This document shows positions 33,792 to 48,700 of a DNA stretch of 64,000 nt, piece by piece (within the stretch, counting starts at the first letter, position 1; the number at the start of each line of letters is the position of its first letter). Made by a program: the position numbers and the translations under genes. The stretch spans positions 715,501-779,500 of the forward strand of contig JACVTC010000044.1 of NCBI GenBank assembly GCA_016946835.1, read 5' to 3'. The notes under the pieces were generated by a model. That model did not search any database and was not told the origin of the DNA. It saw nothing but the letters and a program-made list of their open reading frames with translations. Origin of the DNA: Neocallimastix lanati (nom. inval.). Lineage: Eukaryota > Neocallimastigomycota > Neocallimastigomycetes > Neocallimastigales > Neocallimastigaceae.

Positions 33792-36700
33792 ATGGTGAAT
33801 TTTAAGTATTTAAGTCTACCATTATTGGTAGGCTTATTCACAATTAAAGTTAAAGCAGGTAGGTTCAACTATATATATTAAATAAAATGATATAATAAAT
33901 AATTTTATAATTAATTAAAAATACCAAATTAAATATAAATCTATATGAATTAAATAGGGACATGTACACTATCAGGTACTGTAGATAATTGTGTCGGTAA
34001 TGGTTGTGGTGAGTAAATTAATATATATAAATGTATAATAATAATTTTTTCGTGTAGATATTAATAATTATTAATTATTGATTATATATTAGCTGGAGAT
34101 GGTACAGATGATGGTTATTATGTAGTATCAAATGAAATCTGGAAATATACCGAAGCAAATAAAAAATGCCAAAAAATGACAAATGATGGTTTATATTTAT
34201 TAAAGTCAGATACTCCAACTATTAAAACGTTGAATTCTGGAGCATTAGGTGCTGACTATTCATTCGATGATGATAAGGAAGCCGGTTATTATAAAGATGC
34301 CGTTGGTGATTATTTCACATGTGATAATAAAGAAGATAGTAATGGTACATCAATTAGAAAATGTTATTATCTAAAAAACATACCTACAGATGGGTGTAAT
34401 GATAGTAATGTTGGAAAACTTGTCAAAGATGGAAGTAAAGTGGGACTATGTCTTGCCTATTATAAAATTGGTGAAACTGAGTATACTCCATTACTTGAAT
34501 TTATTCCAAGTACTGTAACTGCAGGTTCAAATCCAAATTTAACTGAAGTACAGGCTTACACATACTTTGTTCAACATAGGGAAAAAGATTCAGTATCAGA
34601 TGTTAATCGTATTATGAATTTTAATGATAAAGCAAATTACTATGCAATCAAAAGAAAAGATTACAATAAAATTTTGTTTGATTATGCTTACAGTAAGTAA
34701 TTGCAAATGTATTAAACTATTTTAGAATATCATTTCTCATAAACTATTGTAAAGTTAAAGATTTATATTAATAAATTTTTTTTATTCTTTAAATTAAAAT
34801 CTTAATTAATATATGTTAGCATCTAATAATGGTAAGGTAGATTGTGCAGATGGAAAAACTGGTCAAATGATTACAACAAAACAGGATTTCTGTAGTGCTA
34901 CTTCCTCTGGTAAATACTTTATCTGTAATGCCGGTATATGTGATTCTTATCTTCAATCGAACTGGGAGATTAAAGAAATTAATGACAAGAAATGTAAATG
35001 TACCATAAATGAAGGTACTATAACCTGTGAAGGAAATTGTGAGGAAAGTGAAAATTACTTGATCGATGATGAATATAAAATAGTAGAATCTGATAGTAAA
35101 ACAGGTAAAATTTATAAAATTACAGGAACTACAGCAACTGTGATTACTAATCTTAGAAAGGGATACTATGCTAATGGTGATCTTAGAACCAAAACTGAAT
35201 ATCCTTTAATTATTTGTTCCAGTGAAACTAGTTGTAATTTAGCTAAACCAGACTCTGGTCCTGGTTATTATATTACTAGTGATGGATCAACTTACTCAAG
35301 TGTAATTGCATGTAGTAGCGAAAGTAAATGTGAGTCATACTCAAGCTCTACTACTTGTGCCTCTACTGGTGAAGTGATTTCTGTTGGTAATAAAGTAAAA
35401 CTTTGTGAACGTAGTAATTCCGCTGGAATTGAGATTTTATATATAGAAAATCCTAATTCCACTGACGAAAATACGGACAATGAACAGATTTTATTGAACG
35501 TTTCTGAAGGAAATTTCCCAGGTGTAACGAAAGTTGGTCATTATATGGTAAAAATGCTTAGAGAAAAAGGAACTACGATGGGTACAATTGTTCTTGTGGA
35601 TATGTCCGAAAGAAAAAATTGTGAAATTGATAATGAGACCATTCAGGCCGAAGATGGCAATTTCTACTATTGTGCTGGAGGAATTCAAGTGCCCTACACC
35701 GCAACTAATCCAGCTAAATTCGCTATCAAAGTCAATAACGACTATAAGGTCATTCAAATGAGTGATAATAAATATGATGATGAAACGAACAAAGCTGAAG
35801 CGGCTACACTCGGACAATATTACATTAATAGAAGTTCAGGGGCGACTGGACTTATTAAATGTGAAAAAGGAGAAGAGGAAGGTACCTATAAATGGGTTGC
35901 GGATGACGAAGTCTTTGATTCAAATGGTTTTGTCTACAAAATCGAGGAGGAGAATTTCCCCACTTCAGCAACAGATAAAACTATTTTAAAGGCAAAAATC
36001 GCAGTATGTGACGCTTCAAAATGTGAGGTACCAGCGAAGGATGGTACTGAATACAAGATTGGTGATCGAGTACTTGGACAATACTTTACGAATGTCAATA
36101 AAAATTTAATTATATATGATGGGGTGGAGGATGAATTTAAAGAGAAGGATCATGAAAATGAAAAGGGTGATATCAAGGAAGGTTATTATATTAATGGTGT
36201 AAAAGATCTTTTATTTATCGAATGTAAAAAAGTGGAAGAGGACGAGGTTCACAAATCAACCGATTGTGAAGTGGTTGATGTCGCAAAACCAGATTCCTAT
36301 TTTGTAGGAGTGGATGGTAACAGCGAAAAATTAATAAAGTGCGATAATAGTAAATGTGCGTATAGTGATGAAGTATTTACAACTACCCCAAAAACATATT
36401 TAAATGGTGATAGTAATGATGAAAAAAGAATTATTGAATGTACGAATAGTGGTTGTCAGTCTGTTAAAGCTTCAGGCTATTATATCAATGATGCTGATGA
36501 TAAAGGTGGAATGAATTTAATTTATTGTGATAATGGAAGTTGCATATTGAAGTTAGGAAAGAACAGAGGGGTCTATATTTCTGGAGAAGGTAGTAAAACT
36601 GAAGACAATCGTTTAATTGCTTGTGAAGATGAATGTACAATTCTTAAAGATGTTGTTACTGATCCAGCAACCCCAGAGTATTATTTAAATGGAGATTCCT

Positions 36701-39700
36701 CTGGTGATAGAATTATTACTCAAGTGAAGGTTGAGGTGGAAGATACAGCTACTCGAAAGAGAGGAGCTAATGATTATTATCATTGGGGTTTACCAGATAC
36801 TTCATTAGCTAAAGCTAATGCTATTTTTTTAAATGGAAATGCAGGTACTGGAAATGAAAATGTTTTAATTCATTGTACCTCTGAAAGTGAATGTAAAGAA
36901 GTTACTCCAGAGGATGATGATGACAGATTTATTGATATTTCAGAGCCAAAAATAATAAAAAAAGAAGGTACATGGCAAAAAGATACCACTTTTGATACTG
37001 GGGCTCAAAATGACAAAAAATATTATCTTATAGATAAGACAAATGGTAAATTATTAAATGCTGGAAATACAGGTTCATTAGTTTCTTGTACTTATGAGGA
37101 GAGTTGGAAATGTGAGGTGAAGAATGATGATACTAATCATTATTTCTTAACTTCATACCCAGCTACTCAAATGATTGTTAATAATAACAATGTATTTAGT
37201 ATTCCATCAACCTACGAAATAGGATATTATATTGATACAGATAAAATGATTAAATGTACAACTACTAACAGTTGTACACCATATACAAAAGATGCAGGTG
37301 ATTGTTCAACCACTAATGCTGGTGTAATAGACCAAAATGATCAATTTTGTCTTGGAAGTGATGGAGCAACTCCTACACCTAAAGAAATATATGCCCCTAT
37401 AAATGAATCAAGAAAGTTGATTGTTGATTTATCTGCAAGCAGTTTTCCTGGAGAAACTTCTGCGGTTTCAATAATTGTAAGCATTGGTAATAATAAAATT
37501 GTAAAGGTAAAAGAAGATGCATATTATCTTGTCAATTCTGACAATCGTGAATTCATTGGAAGTGGTACTGAATCCGGTTCTGTTTACCAGTGCACAACAA
37601 GTTCAGGTACCTGTTCAAAACAACAAATAAATGAGAAAAAAATATTTCCTAATTCTTTAAATGGATCCACAATTATTTGTGATCAAGATCCAGAAGATAC
37701 CTCGAAGAAATTTAAATGTACCATTAAAACTGCAGTAGCCGGTGAGGTTTATTGTAGCATATCTAATAAATTAAATGTTTGTAGAGGTGACTGTACTACT
37801 GATTGCCAAGTTCTTCAAAATAATAATGGATATTATTTACCTTATGGTAATAATGGTATAATTAATTGTAGTGGAAGTAGTTGTCCACTGAAATCAGATC
37901 CTAATGATGGATATTATATTAGTCAGGATGTTTCTAATCCGTTGATTCGTTGTGCAAAATCTAATGTAGGTGTTTACTGTGAGTACGTAACTGCAAATAA
38001 TGGATATTATATAGGCGGAGACACTGTGAAGAAATTCATTAATTGTAATAATAATGTATGTACTAATGTAGCCATTTCTTCTAATTCTATAGGAAATACA
38101 TGGTATATAAGTGGAGAAGCAGATAAACAATTGATAAAATGTGAACAAAGTGCGTCTCCAAGTGTTACAAATTTGTCATCTGTAGCCACCCCGGCTGAAG
38201 GATGGTATATGAATGGCGATGGCAGTAAAGGATTGATTAAATGTACATCTAAAACTAATACGGTGTCATGTGTAGAAATTTCAATACCGAATGAAGGATA
38301 CTTTATTAATGCAGATATCGTGGTTGATAATAATGAAAGATCAACAATGCAAAATATAATAAAATGTGATATAAGTAGTTGTGAATTAAAAAGAGCTACT
38401 ACTAAATCTTATTATATTAATGGAGTAACAAAACAATTAATTTATAGTGATGAAAATTCAAATTTTTCTGAAGAAACTGGAAATGGTTGTTATATTTCAG
38501 GTGATGAATGGGTTAATCATGGAAGTTATATTTCAAAGAATTTAATAGAATGTAAAAATAGCGTATGTATTGTTTATTCTTCAAAAGATTTAAATAAAGG
38601 ATTATACGTTAATAATGATATAAGAACTAAATATGAATATCCATTAATAGAAGTTAATTCTATTAAAGGTGAAGTAACAGTGAAAGGTATATCAGAAAAT
38701 GGATGGTACTTGAATGCTAATGAAAATGATAATAAAAAAATTATAGAATGTAAAAAAGGTGATGTTTACTATGAATGTGAAACAAAGGATATTGCTTCAA
38801 ATTGTAATACAGCTAATAACGGTAAATTCATTAATGATAATGGAGAAATAAAATGGTGTAATGGAAATACAATTGTTAAATTGGAAAGTAAAAAAAATGT
38901 CTTTTTAAAGTTCACTAGTAGATTAGGTTGGATTAATGAAAACAATGGAATTGCCGTATTTAATATTGAAAATGATAGAGTAGTTCAAACGGCAATTGAT
39001 GGCTATTACTATAATGAAGATCAAAAAACGCTTTATAAATGTTCAAAGTATGGTAGTAAACTTTGTATTGAAATTGTTAAACCTGATCCTGGATATTATG
39101 TATCATACGAAGGGGTAACTGATAAAAATGTAATAAAATGTACTGGAAATGATGAAGAACCTTGCATTTATATTCAAGATAACAAAATAAATAGTACTAA
39201 ATGCTCTGTAAGCAATATTATAATTGATGAAACTGATTATAAATCCATTAAAATGTGTATTGATGGTGGAAGTATTAAAATGAAAGATATAGAAGAAGGA
39301 ACAGGTTATTCTTTGGAAAATAAAGATATGACATTCCCAAGACGAAGCGGTGTCTCTCAATTCCGTTATTTCCTCGCGACTGTTGGAAAATACTCCATAG
39401 TATTTAAGGAAAGAATAAATGAGGTTTCCGCATGTCCAGAAGAAGCTGATTCCAATGCAGATGATAAAAAGGTATGTTTGACAACTAATAATCAATTAGT
39501 AAGAATTAAAGATTTGAAGTCTACTAGTGATCTCATAAAATCAAACATCGAAGTTAACATGGAAGAAAAGCTTTCTCCAATTGAATACGACGCCGATACT
39601 AATAATGGCTATTTCATTTATAAGTATGAAGATCGTCAATCGACCTATGGATATAGTGGAAAGGTGAATGTTTTAAGTAAAGTATTTATTAAACCTGCAG

Positions 39701-42700
39701 GAAATAATGTTAATATCAAATATGAATGTACTATTGGTGGTATCTGTGTGGAAAGAGCAAAGGCTGATCAACCTATTCTCGGTTATCAGTGTGAAAATGG
39801 AATTCTTAAAAGAGTTATTCGTGATGATACTGGTAAACCTATATCGTCTGAAGTTAAAGAAAAGATTATGCCTGGTATTTTCAAATTTGATTCAGGAAAT
39901 AACGAAAATGTAATAGAAGTTAAATACTTTGGTCGTAATATAAAATGTTCACCTATAAGTAAATCAAATTCTGGAATTACAATAGGAAATGATGGTGTTT
40001 TGAAAGTAAATAATATACCTAGTAGTAAACTTTATACTAAACTTTTAGCTATTGCTAGAAGTTTATTAAAGCGTGATGTAAATAGCAATAATAAAATTAC
40101 AATAAAAGCATTATCAAGCTCATCTTATAATGACTTTGAAACTGGATCATCTGTAAATATTTTTGTATTTGGACCTAGCGCTACAAATCCATATCGTATT
40201 ATTAAAAATGATGAAATAAAAGAAATTGAAAAGAATGGAATTGTTGGTTATAGCTGTAATGGTGAAGGAGAGTGTGAAATTATCGATAAGTCTGGAAACA
40301 ATAAATACTTTTTAAATTCACAGCAGACCGGTAAAAAGGAAAATGCCATTGCTAAATGTGGTGGTAATAGTTGTGAATTTATTAATGCTAAAAATAATGC
40401 AGTATATGAAAATTATGCTGCAACTGGAATATCAGATGCCTTAATAAAATGTACTGATACTGGATGTAATACAGCTCCAGTAAGTTCTATAGGAAAACTT
40501 CCAGAATGTAGAAGTTACTTAAATAATTTAGGTAAAAAAGAAATGTATAATTTAGATGAATATGGAAATTTATATTTTGAAGATGGATCAGCTTTGGCCA
40601 AGGATCAGCATTGTATTTTCGAGAATACGATATATAATGGAAATAAAGATGAACTAACAGATACTGATAATGTATTCGTTTTTGATGCTACTTACCGTAA
40701 ATTAACAAAAACTAATATTAATGAAAGTCATTACGGCGCTATAATGTATAAATGTCTTTCTGCCAATAGTTGCTATGTAACTTATGGTTATATAATTAAT
40801 AATAGTAATATTGTAAAATGTGGACTTTCTGGATGTGAAATTATAAAATCTAATTTAAATGATAACTGTAAGGAAGCCGGAGAAGGTGCACTAATTAAAG
40901 CTTCAGATAATAAATATTACATTTGTACTAGTGCTGATAAGAAGAATACTAATGGTGCATATCCAATTAATATAAATGTCAATGGAAATTTCCCAGAAGC
41001 AGTATTCGGAAATAGGTTATTAGTGGAAATTACTGGAATGGGAAAAATATTTACTCAAGTTGTCAGTGATGGTTATTTATTAATAAAAAAAGATGATAAA
41101 ATTATAAGTGATAGCAATACTGACTCCGGAAATATGTTGTATAGTTGCAGTGTTGAAACAAAAGAATGTAAAAAAGTTGAAAATATTATTGAAGGTTATT
41201 ATTACTCTCCAACATTTGATGAAAAGTTTATAGAATGCTCTTCAATAAAATGTGATATGGTCAGTAACAGTGTTACATTAAAAACAAGAAACATTAAAAA
41301 CACAAATATTTCATTTAGTAATAATGATGAAAAGAAATATTATGCCGTTCAAACATTCCCAGGATACAATAATAAAAATGTAATTGTTGAATCCAGTAAA
41401 TATAGCATAAATGTATATAAAACAGATAACTATGTTCTAATGAATCCAGTTGAGAAACGTTTAGCCGGAAAATCTGAAAAAACTGACTTAGACAGTCTTT
41501 ATAAATGTAATAAATCTGGAGGTATATGTACTAAACAAGATGTTGAAGATGGATGGTATATTAGTGGACAGGAAGGCTATAAAGCTATTCGTTGTGAAAA
41601 GCAAGCTTGTGTTATGTATGAAAATTTAAATACTAGTTGTTCAGGTAATGGTGATTTTATCTTTACTGCTAATGAATATAATATATGCATTCCAAATAAA
41701 AGGGCAATCAAAATTAGCCAAAATGTTGGTAACATTTATGATATAACACCTACTGGAAGTACTAAATTAGTCTTCCCAAACAAGAAAACATATGTTGTTG
41801 TTAATACAAATTCTGTTATTGGTACAGGTTATGTAGATGGAAGTAATACTCCAAGAGGTATTGCTACTTGTTCTGATAGCAATTGTAAACTTTCTGATTC
41901 AAGTGGAAAATTACAAGCTGATGAGTATTGTATTTATGGAAATGAAATATACGCCAATGTAACGAACGATGAAGGTGCTTATGGCTGTAGAAAGCAATTT
42001 ACTAGTGGTGTTAGAGCTGAATTATTCTATGGTAAAACAAAAATAGAAAGTAACGCTGCTGATTCAATCGTGACAAGAAAAGGAGCACAAATGTATTATT
42101 GTAATAATGGTGCATGTAAAATTGCAGCTGGTTACATGTATATTAATAAGAAAGGTTATAAGTGTGATTTTACTGGATGCACCCAAGCAACTGCAAGTAA
42201 TTCTCCAACAAATGGTGAAATGAAAAGTAGTACTTTATATACTCAAAGTGGAAATCAAGCATTTGCGACCGGAGACAGCACATTATATAAATATATAGAA
42301 GGATATAATCTTTTCCCAGGCTCGGAAAAATTGAGTAGTTTCCTTGTAGAAATTGGTACAAATTATATGGTACCATTTGTTACAGGAAATGGATATTATT
42401 TAATTGATAGCAATGGAAAAATGCAAAACGTAGATCCAAAAGATGAATCTTTTGAACAAACATCAAATAATTCTCTTTATCTCTGTAATAATACAGATGG
42501 TAATTGTGTATTGCAAGAAATAAATGAAAATGCTTTTATCTATAATGCCGCTTCAAAAACGCCAACAAAAACATCTATTATTAAATGTTCAGAAGGAAAA
42601 TGCGTCATTGCAAATGGTAATACTTCTGTAACAGAATTTAAAAATGTTATATTTACAGGAGATACATGTAATGGTGCAGGATATTTGTTAAGAAATACAA

Positions 42701-45700
42701 ACACAGCAGCCAATGGTTCTATTTCATTTGATGATTACAAATTATGTACTGCAAATCGCACCAATCCAGTAAGTGTTTCTGTTACGAAATCTAAATATTA
42801 TATGATTGAAATAGGTAAAGGAGATGCATTTGCAGATATCGTATATCCAAACACCGATGAATCAAATGAAAAGAAAAGGAATGTTCTAATTGAAGTTAAT
42901 CCAAATATGATACATGAAGTACAGAAAGAAGGATATATTCTTTTTGATCAATCAGGAAATAATATTGTTACTACGGTTAATGATTCGAAGTCATCATATA
43001 AATTATATTATTGTAAAAATAATATTGATGGAACAACTACATCTTATTCTTGTGAATTAATTAATACAATAAATAACGGATGGTATATTAGTAGTATATT
43101 TGAAAATGGTGATAAACGTTTAATTAGATGTGTTAATAGGGAATGTGGTATTATTGAGGCAAAAGAAAGTAATAAATGTACTGAAACAGGAAGTATAATT
43201 TATAATAACGGATTGAAGGTTTGTCAAACGTTGAAGAAACAAATCGATATTGCTAGTATTAGTAAGGAAAGCGATGGATATTCTGCTATAATGAATATAT
43301 CCTTAGGTAAAGAATTCCCAGGAATAACTGTAAATAACACTGATATTTTAATATCTATCGAACCAAAGAAGATTGTTCAAATTAAAATGAATACCAATGT
43401 TATTACTAATGAAGACAAAACTGTAATAGAGGATATGGGTAAAAGAGGTATATTGTATACATGTGAAGAAAGCGGTCAATGTGTTCAAAACTTACAACCA
43501 CTAGATAATTGGTATTTAAAAAAGAATGCTACTGGATATACTAATGAGTTAATTGAATGTCGTGGTCGTCGTTGTAAATTATTTACACAGGAAGTTTCTG
43601 AAGGATTTAATGACTTATACTCAGGATTCAGAATTAGTGCTAATATTAATAAGCCTTTGATTCAATGTGTAAAGGTAGAAAAAGAAAAATCTGATACACC
43701 TGGGGAATATGAACAAATCGATAAAACAATATGTCTTGAAAGAGATTATAATGAAGGATGGTTCATAAATGCAAGGGATAGTAATGGATTGATAAAATGT
43801 ACACTAGAAAGTGCATGTAAAGAGAAAAATAGTGTTAGTCATGGATTTTACATAAATGCTGGTGCTTCTAGTTCATACAATTTAGATTCTTATAGTAAGA
43901 ATGCATATTCTGGAATTATAAAATGTAGTGAAAGTGGATGTGAAGAGTATAAAGGTTCTATTAGTGGTAGCACTTGTACTAAAGGTGGTGATGTTATTAA
44001 TCCAAGTAAAGGTAATTATCAATTATGTAAGGAAGCTGGAAAAACAATTTCTTTCTCAGGAAATACTTATGACGTCATAAATAATGAGGGTAGTTTCCCT
44101 GTTGGTACTGGAGAGGTTGTTGTTAAAATTTCAGGAAAAGAAATTGTTGTCGCTCCAAGTGGAACATATTATATTTCTCAAAAAATGTATAAATGTAATG
44201 AAGAATCCTGTTCTGTAATAAATGGAGATGACAAAAATGAAGTCATTGTTAGAGATGATATTTCATTGGGATTATATATAGCTGAATGTACAGATGGTGA
44301 TTGTAAATGGACTGAAAAGAATATCATTGGAAATGTATTCTTAGATTCAAATGATAAATTAGTTACTGCTGTTAGTGATACGATAACAATTAATATGATT
44401 TATCAATGTATAGGCACATCTAAACCTGTATGTACTGATAAATTAACAAATAATGTTGAAAGTTACTTGTTCAATAATGAAATAAGAGATGAGAATGGTG
44501 TAAAAAAATCAGTACTTTATAATTGTAAGGAACAGACATGTACTGTAATGGAGGATATTAATAAATGTACCTTACTTACTTATAAGAATAATATTTGCTA
44601 TATTAGTTTTATTGATGAACCGTACACTGAAGATCTCGAAGAAAACGAAGAAATTAAATATGAACCTGGTACTGTTTGTGTTAGTGGTGCCGGTAAATAT
44701 TACTTTGCAATTAGTGAAATAAACACTGGTATAAATAAGGCAAATTGTGTACCAATGGATAGCTTTAATGGATATGTCAAAATAGAAGAAGAAGGATATA
44801 TAAATAGATACTTCTATGAAAATATATATGGTGTTAGTGAAATATTTAATCCACAAAATATAATTGATGGATTAAAAACAGATACTGTGATCTCAAATGA
44901 TCCAGAAAATAGTGTTATAGGTAGAATTCTAAAAGGTGATGATAATTCCCTTATTTCATGTACAGGTAATATTTGTAAAAAATCTAATCTTGTTTCTTGC
45001 TCTTATAATTACAAAAATGGAAAATGTACTGGAAACAATATTCCTGCAGGTGATATTTGTACATCTACTGAAGGTAATATATATCTAGCCATTGAAAGAG
45101 TAACAAGTTCAGGAGGAAAGTGTGTTAGACGCGACACCGCATGGGGATATTCTATTGGAGATAATACACTATCTCCAGACTATAGTGTTGATGATTATTC
45201 CAATTCAGAATATTCAAGTGAAATAAATAAAGAGACATATCATTTAATTGATGGAAAAATTTATAAATTTAAGAGTAATAATAATGTGTACATTCAAGAT
45301 GAAGGAGTATATCTTATTGATAATGCAAATAAACTTGTAGATATCAATGGAGAAAGTAAAGTTGATATTACAACTGAAAAAGTTAAAATGTATATATGTA
45401 CTTCTTCTGGTTGTAAAGTGAAGAATGCTTGCTCTAATGGTAATAATTACGAATATATATATAGTAATGGAAAAGTAATTAGATGTGATCCATCTAATAA
45501 TAAAATAAATTATGAATCCTCAGTTAATGGATATTATCTCAATGGACCATGGGAAAATTTAATAAAGTGTGCCAATGGTTCATGTTATGTTAAAGGTAAT
45601 GATGATGGAATGCCAGGATACTATGTCGATTCGGGAAATTCAAATAAAATCATCAAATGTGTAAGAGATAATGAAAAAATTAAATGTCAACTTGAAGATC

Positions 45701-48700
45701 CAGTAGTATGTGCATATGATAGTAAGACAGGAACATGTAGCAGTAATGTTAATTTATTACGTAATAGTTATTGTTATGTAAATGAAATAAGAGATCAAAA
45801 GAGTGGAAAGTTAATTACACCTGGAAAAATGTTATATGTTGAAAACTTTATTCATGCTTCAGAAAATGGTAAATGTATTGCTAATGATAGTAGTGACGTA
45901 TTCTTCTATCATTATCGTAAATCAAAATTCCTTGGAAATAAAGAAAGAGATGAAGTAATTAGATACAGTAAAGGAGCCATTTCAAGTATATATGAAAAAG
46001 AACTTGGATACTACATTATTACTACCGATACTAGAAAGGGAATTACAAATACGAACACTAAATTAAATAAATCTAGATTATATGAATGTACATCCATTGG
46101 CTGTAAAGAAATACGTAAACCAGAGAATAATCGTATTTATGTTAATAAAGCTTCAGATAGTAAATTGATCATTTATAGTGGAAGTGGATGGAATGTTATA
46201 AATAATTTATGTAAAAAGAGTACGACAAACCCAGGCTTATGTGAATTACCAAGTTCTAATACCAAAAAAGGAGACTTAATATATGTTATTGAAAATGATA
46301 AAGCAACTATTTACGCTTCAAAGGTAGATCTAACCACCAAGGCTACTGTTATGGAAGATAATAACGAAATTATTGATAAAGAGAAATATCATTATTATAA
46401 TGGTAATTTATATTTAATGGACAAGAGTGAGCAATTCTTTGATATTGTTAGTGAGTCTGGATATTACATATTTAACAAGAGAGGTAGTGAAAATTATAAG
46501 TTTAATTTAGAACCATTTAGAAATACAATTAATACTACTGTTGATGCTAGTGAAATTGTAATATTTAATAACGGATGGAGTAACGGAATAAGTAATAGTG
46601 AAAGATATTATTGGAATAAAGCTGATTTGAAAAAAGAAGGTATTGTAGTGGAAGTGATGAATGTACCAAGTAAATTAAGACCAGAAGAAGAAGAAGAAGG
46701 AAATGAAACAAGGAGAAAGAGAGAAATAAATGAAGAAGCTGATGAAGAAAGTGTAATAGGAAGGAAGAGAGAAGAAGAAGATATTCCAATTGCAAAAGTT
46801 AAAGCTAATTTGAATGGATGTGTTAGTACTACAAAAGGAGTTTGTATACCAATAATTGATGGTCAAAAATTAAATACAGGTGATGCTTGTGTTGTTGTCG
46901 ATGGTGATAACCGAGGATTGTATTTAATTACTGATAAGGCTGAGAAGAATAGTAAAAATAAGAATTGTATGAAATATGATGGCGAAAGTACCTACTACTA
47001 TATAGGTAATGAAATTGAATTTATTTCAGAATTACATAGTAATATAATAGCTGAAGTAAAAGAAAATGTTATTATTCCATTCGACAAGGATGATAGCAAG
47101 TTTGATGGTCTATTTGTAATAGATAAAAATGAGAGGAAATTATTAAGTAGTGTTACTTTTACCAATGCATTTAATGCGTACAACTGTACATGGGTAGTGG
47201 ATATTGTTCCAGAAGGACAGGAAAATGCAGGTGAAATTATTGAAGAAAGTAGACGTTATGAATGTAATACATTTGACCTAAAGAGTAAATATTATGTTGG
47301 TAAGGGACACAAAACTAATAAAAGTTCTTTCATATTAAGTACAAAGGATGGTAATAAGATGTCCTTGACTAATACAAAGGGTTATTACTTCTTTAATGAA
47401 AATTACAAACCAGCAACTATTACTATTGAAGGAGAAGAAGAACAATCTGTTGAAAAACCTGATGTAATTAGCACAGAATACACAAGGAGTATAGGATATT
47501 CATCCATGAATCAAGGTACATATCTTAATGCGGCAACAGATAATAATATTGTGGTAAGAAAGTCAGGAAATAGAGAAACAATATTGAAAACTTCAGAATA
47601 CAAGGTTTGTACCCCATCTGGTGAAAATTGTAATCCAAGAAGTAACAGTGAAATAAATAAAGATTTAATTGATGGTGATGTCTGTGTAGCCACTATATCT
47701 AATAAAAAGAGCTTATACCTTGTTTTAGTAGAAGAAGGTGAAAATGAGAATGATAAGAAAGTATATTGCTATACTGGAAGTGATAAAGTTAAATATAGAT
47801 TTGTTAGTAAGGATAATATGTTATATAAAATGGATGGATCCTCTGTTCAGGAGGTCGACTCAGGTTATTATATTTTCAATGCAAATTGGGAAGAATTTAG
47901 TGCGACTTATCCAGATGTTCCAAAGTATATAATATTTTGTGAAAACAGTAATTGTAAATTAATAACAAATACTATTGAAATCGAATCTGAAGTTATCTTT
48001 AATATGGCAGCTACACAAAATAATAAGATGTTGAGATACTATCCAACTCTTGGAAAATTTGTTAATATATTTAAACCTGGTTACTATTTGGTTAGTCATC
48101 CAAAAAGTGAAGTTACCGCTGATAGTGGAAGCTATAGTCATAAATATTACTTGAATAAGAAAGGAGAACTTAGTTCTGTGTCTGTTCCAAGTATGAATAT
48201 TTACATTAATAACGCTAAGGAAGGTTATTTAACTAGATATGGAAGGAAGTATGATGGAGACAGCAAAGCCAGATACAATGCTAAAACTGGAGGTGTAGAA
48301 TATAACGGATATGTCAATATTGATGAGAAAGAAAATATTTATGTTATAATTGATGGTATATTATATAAACAACTATTTGATTCATTTGTTGTTGTAGATG
48401 ATGGTCTTTATGCAATAGTTGATGAAAGAGCCTTTACTAGTAATGAATGGACAACTCTTAAGCAAGGAACTGAAATTTGCTATTCTATTAACGGATATTG
48501 TAGTCAAAGTAAATTGAATGAAGTCATTCAAAATGGATATGCAATTAATAAAGCTACCAAGAAGGAATCCGTCATTCAATACAATATTCAAAACGAAAAA
48601 TGGAGAATTGTCAATGATACTGGCGTTTACTTCTTCTTTGAAGATGGTAATTCAATATCTCTAACTGATCGTAGAATTGATCGTGTTATGGAAGTTATTG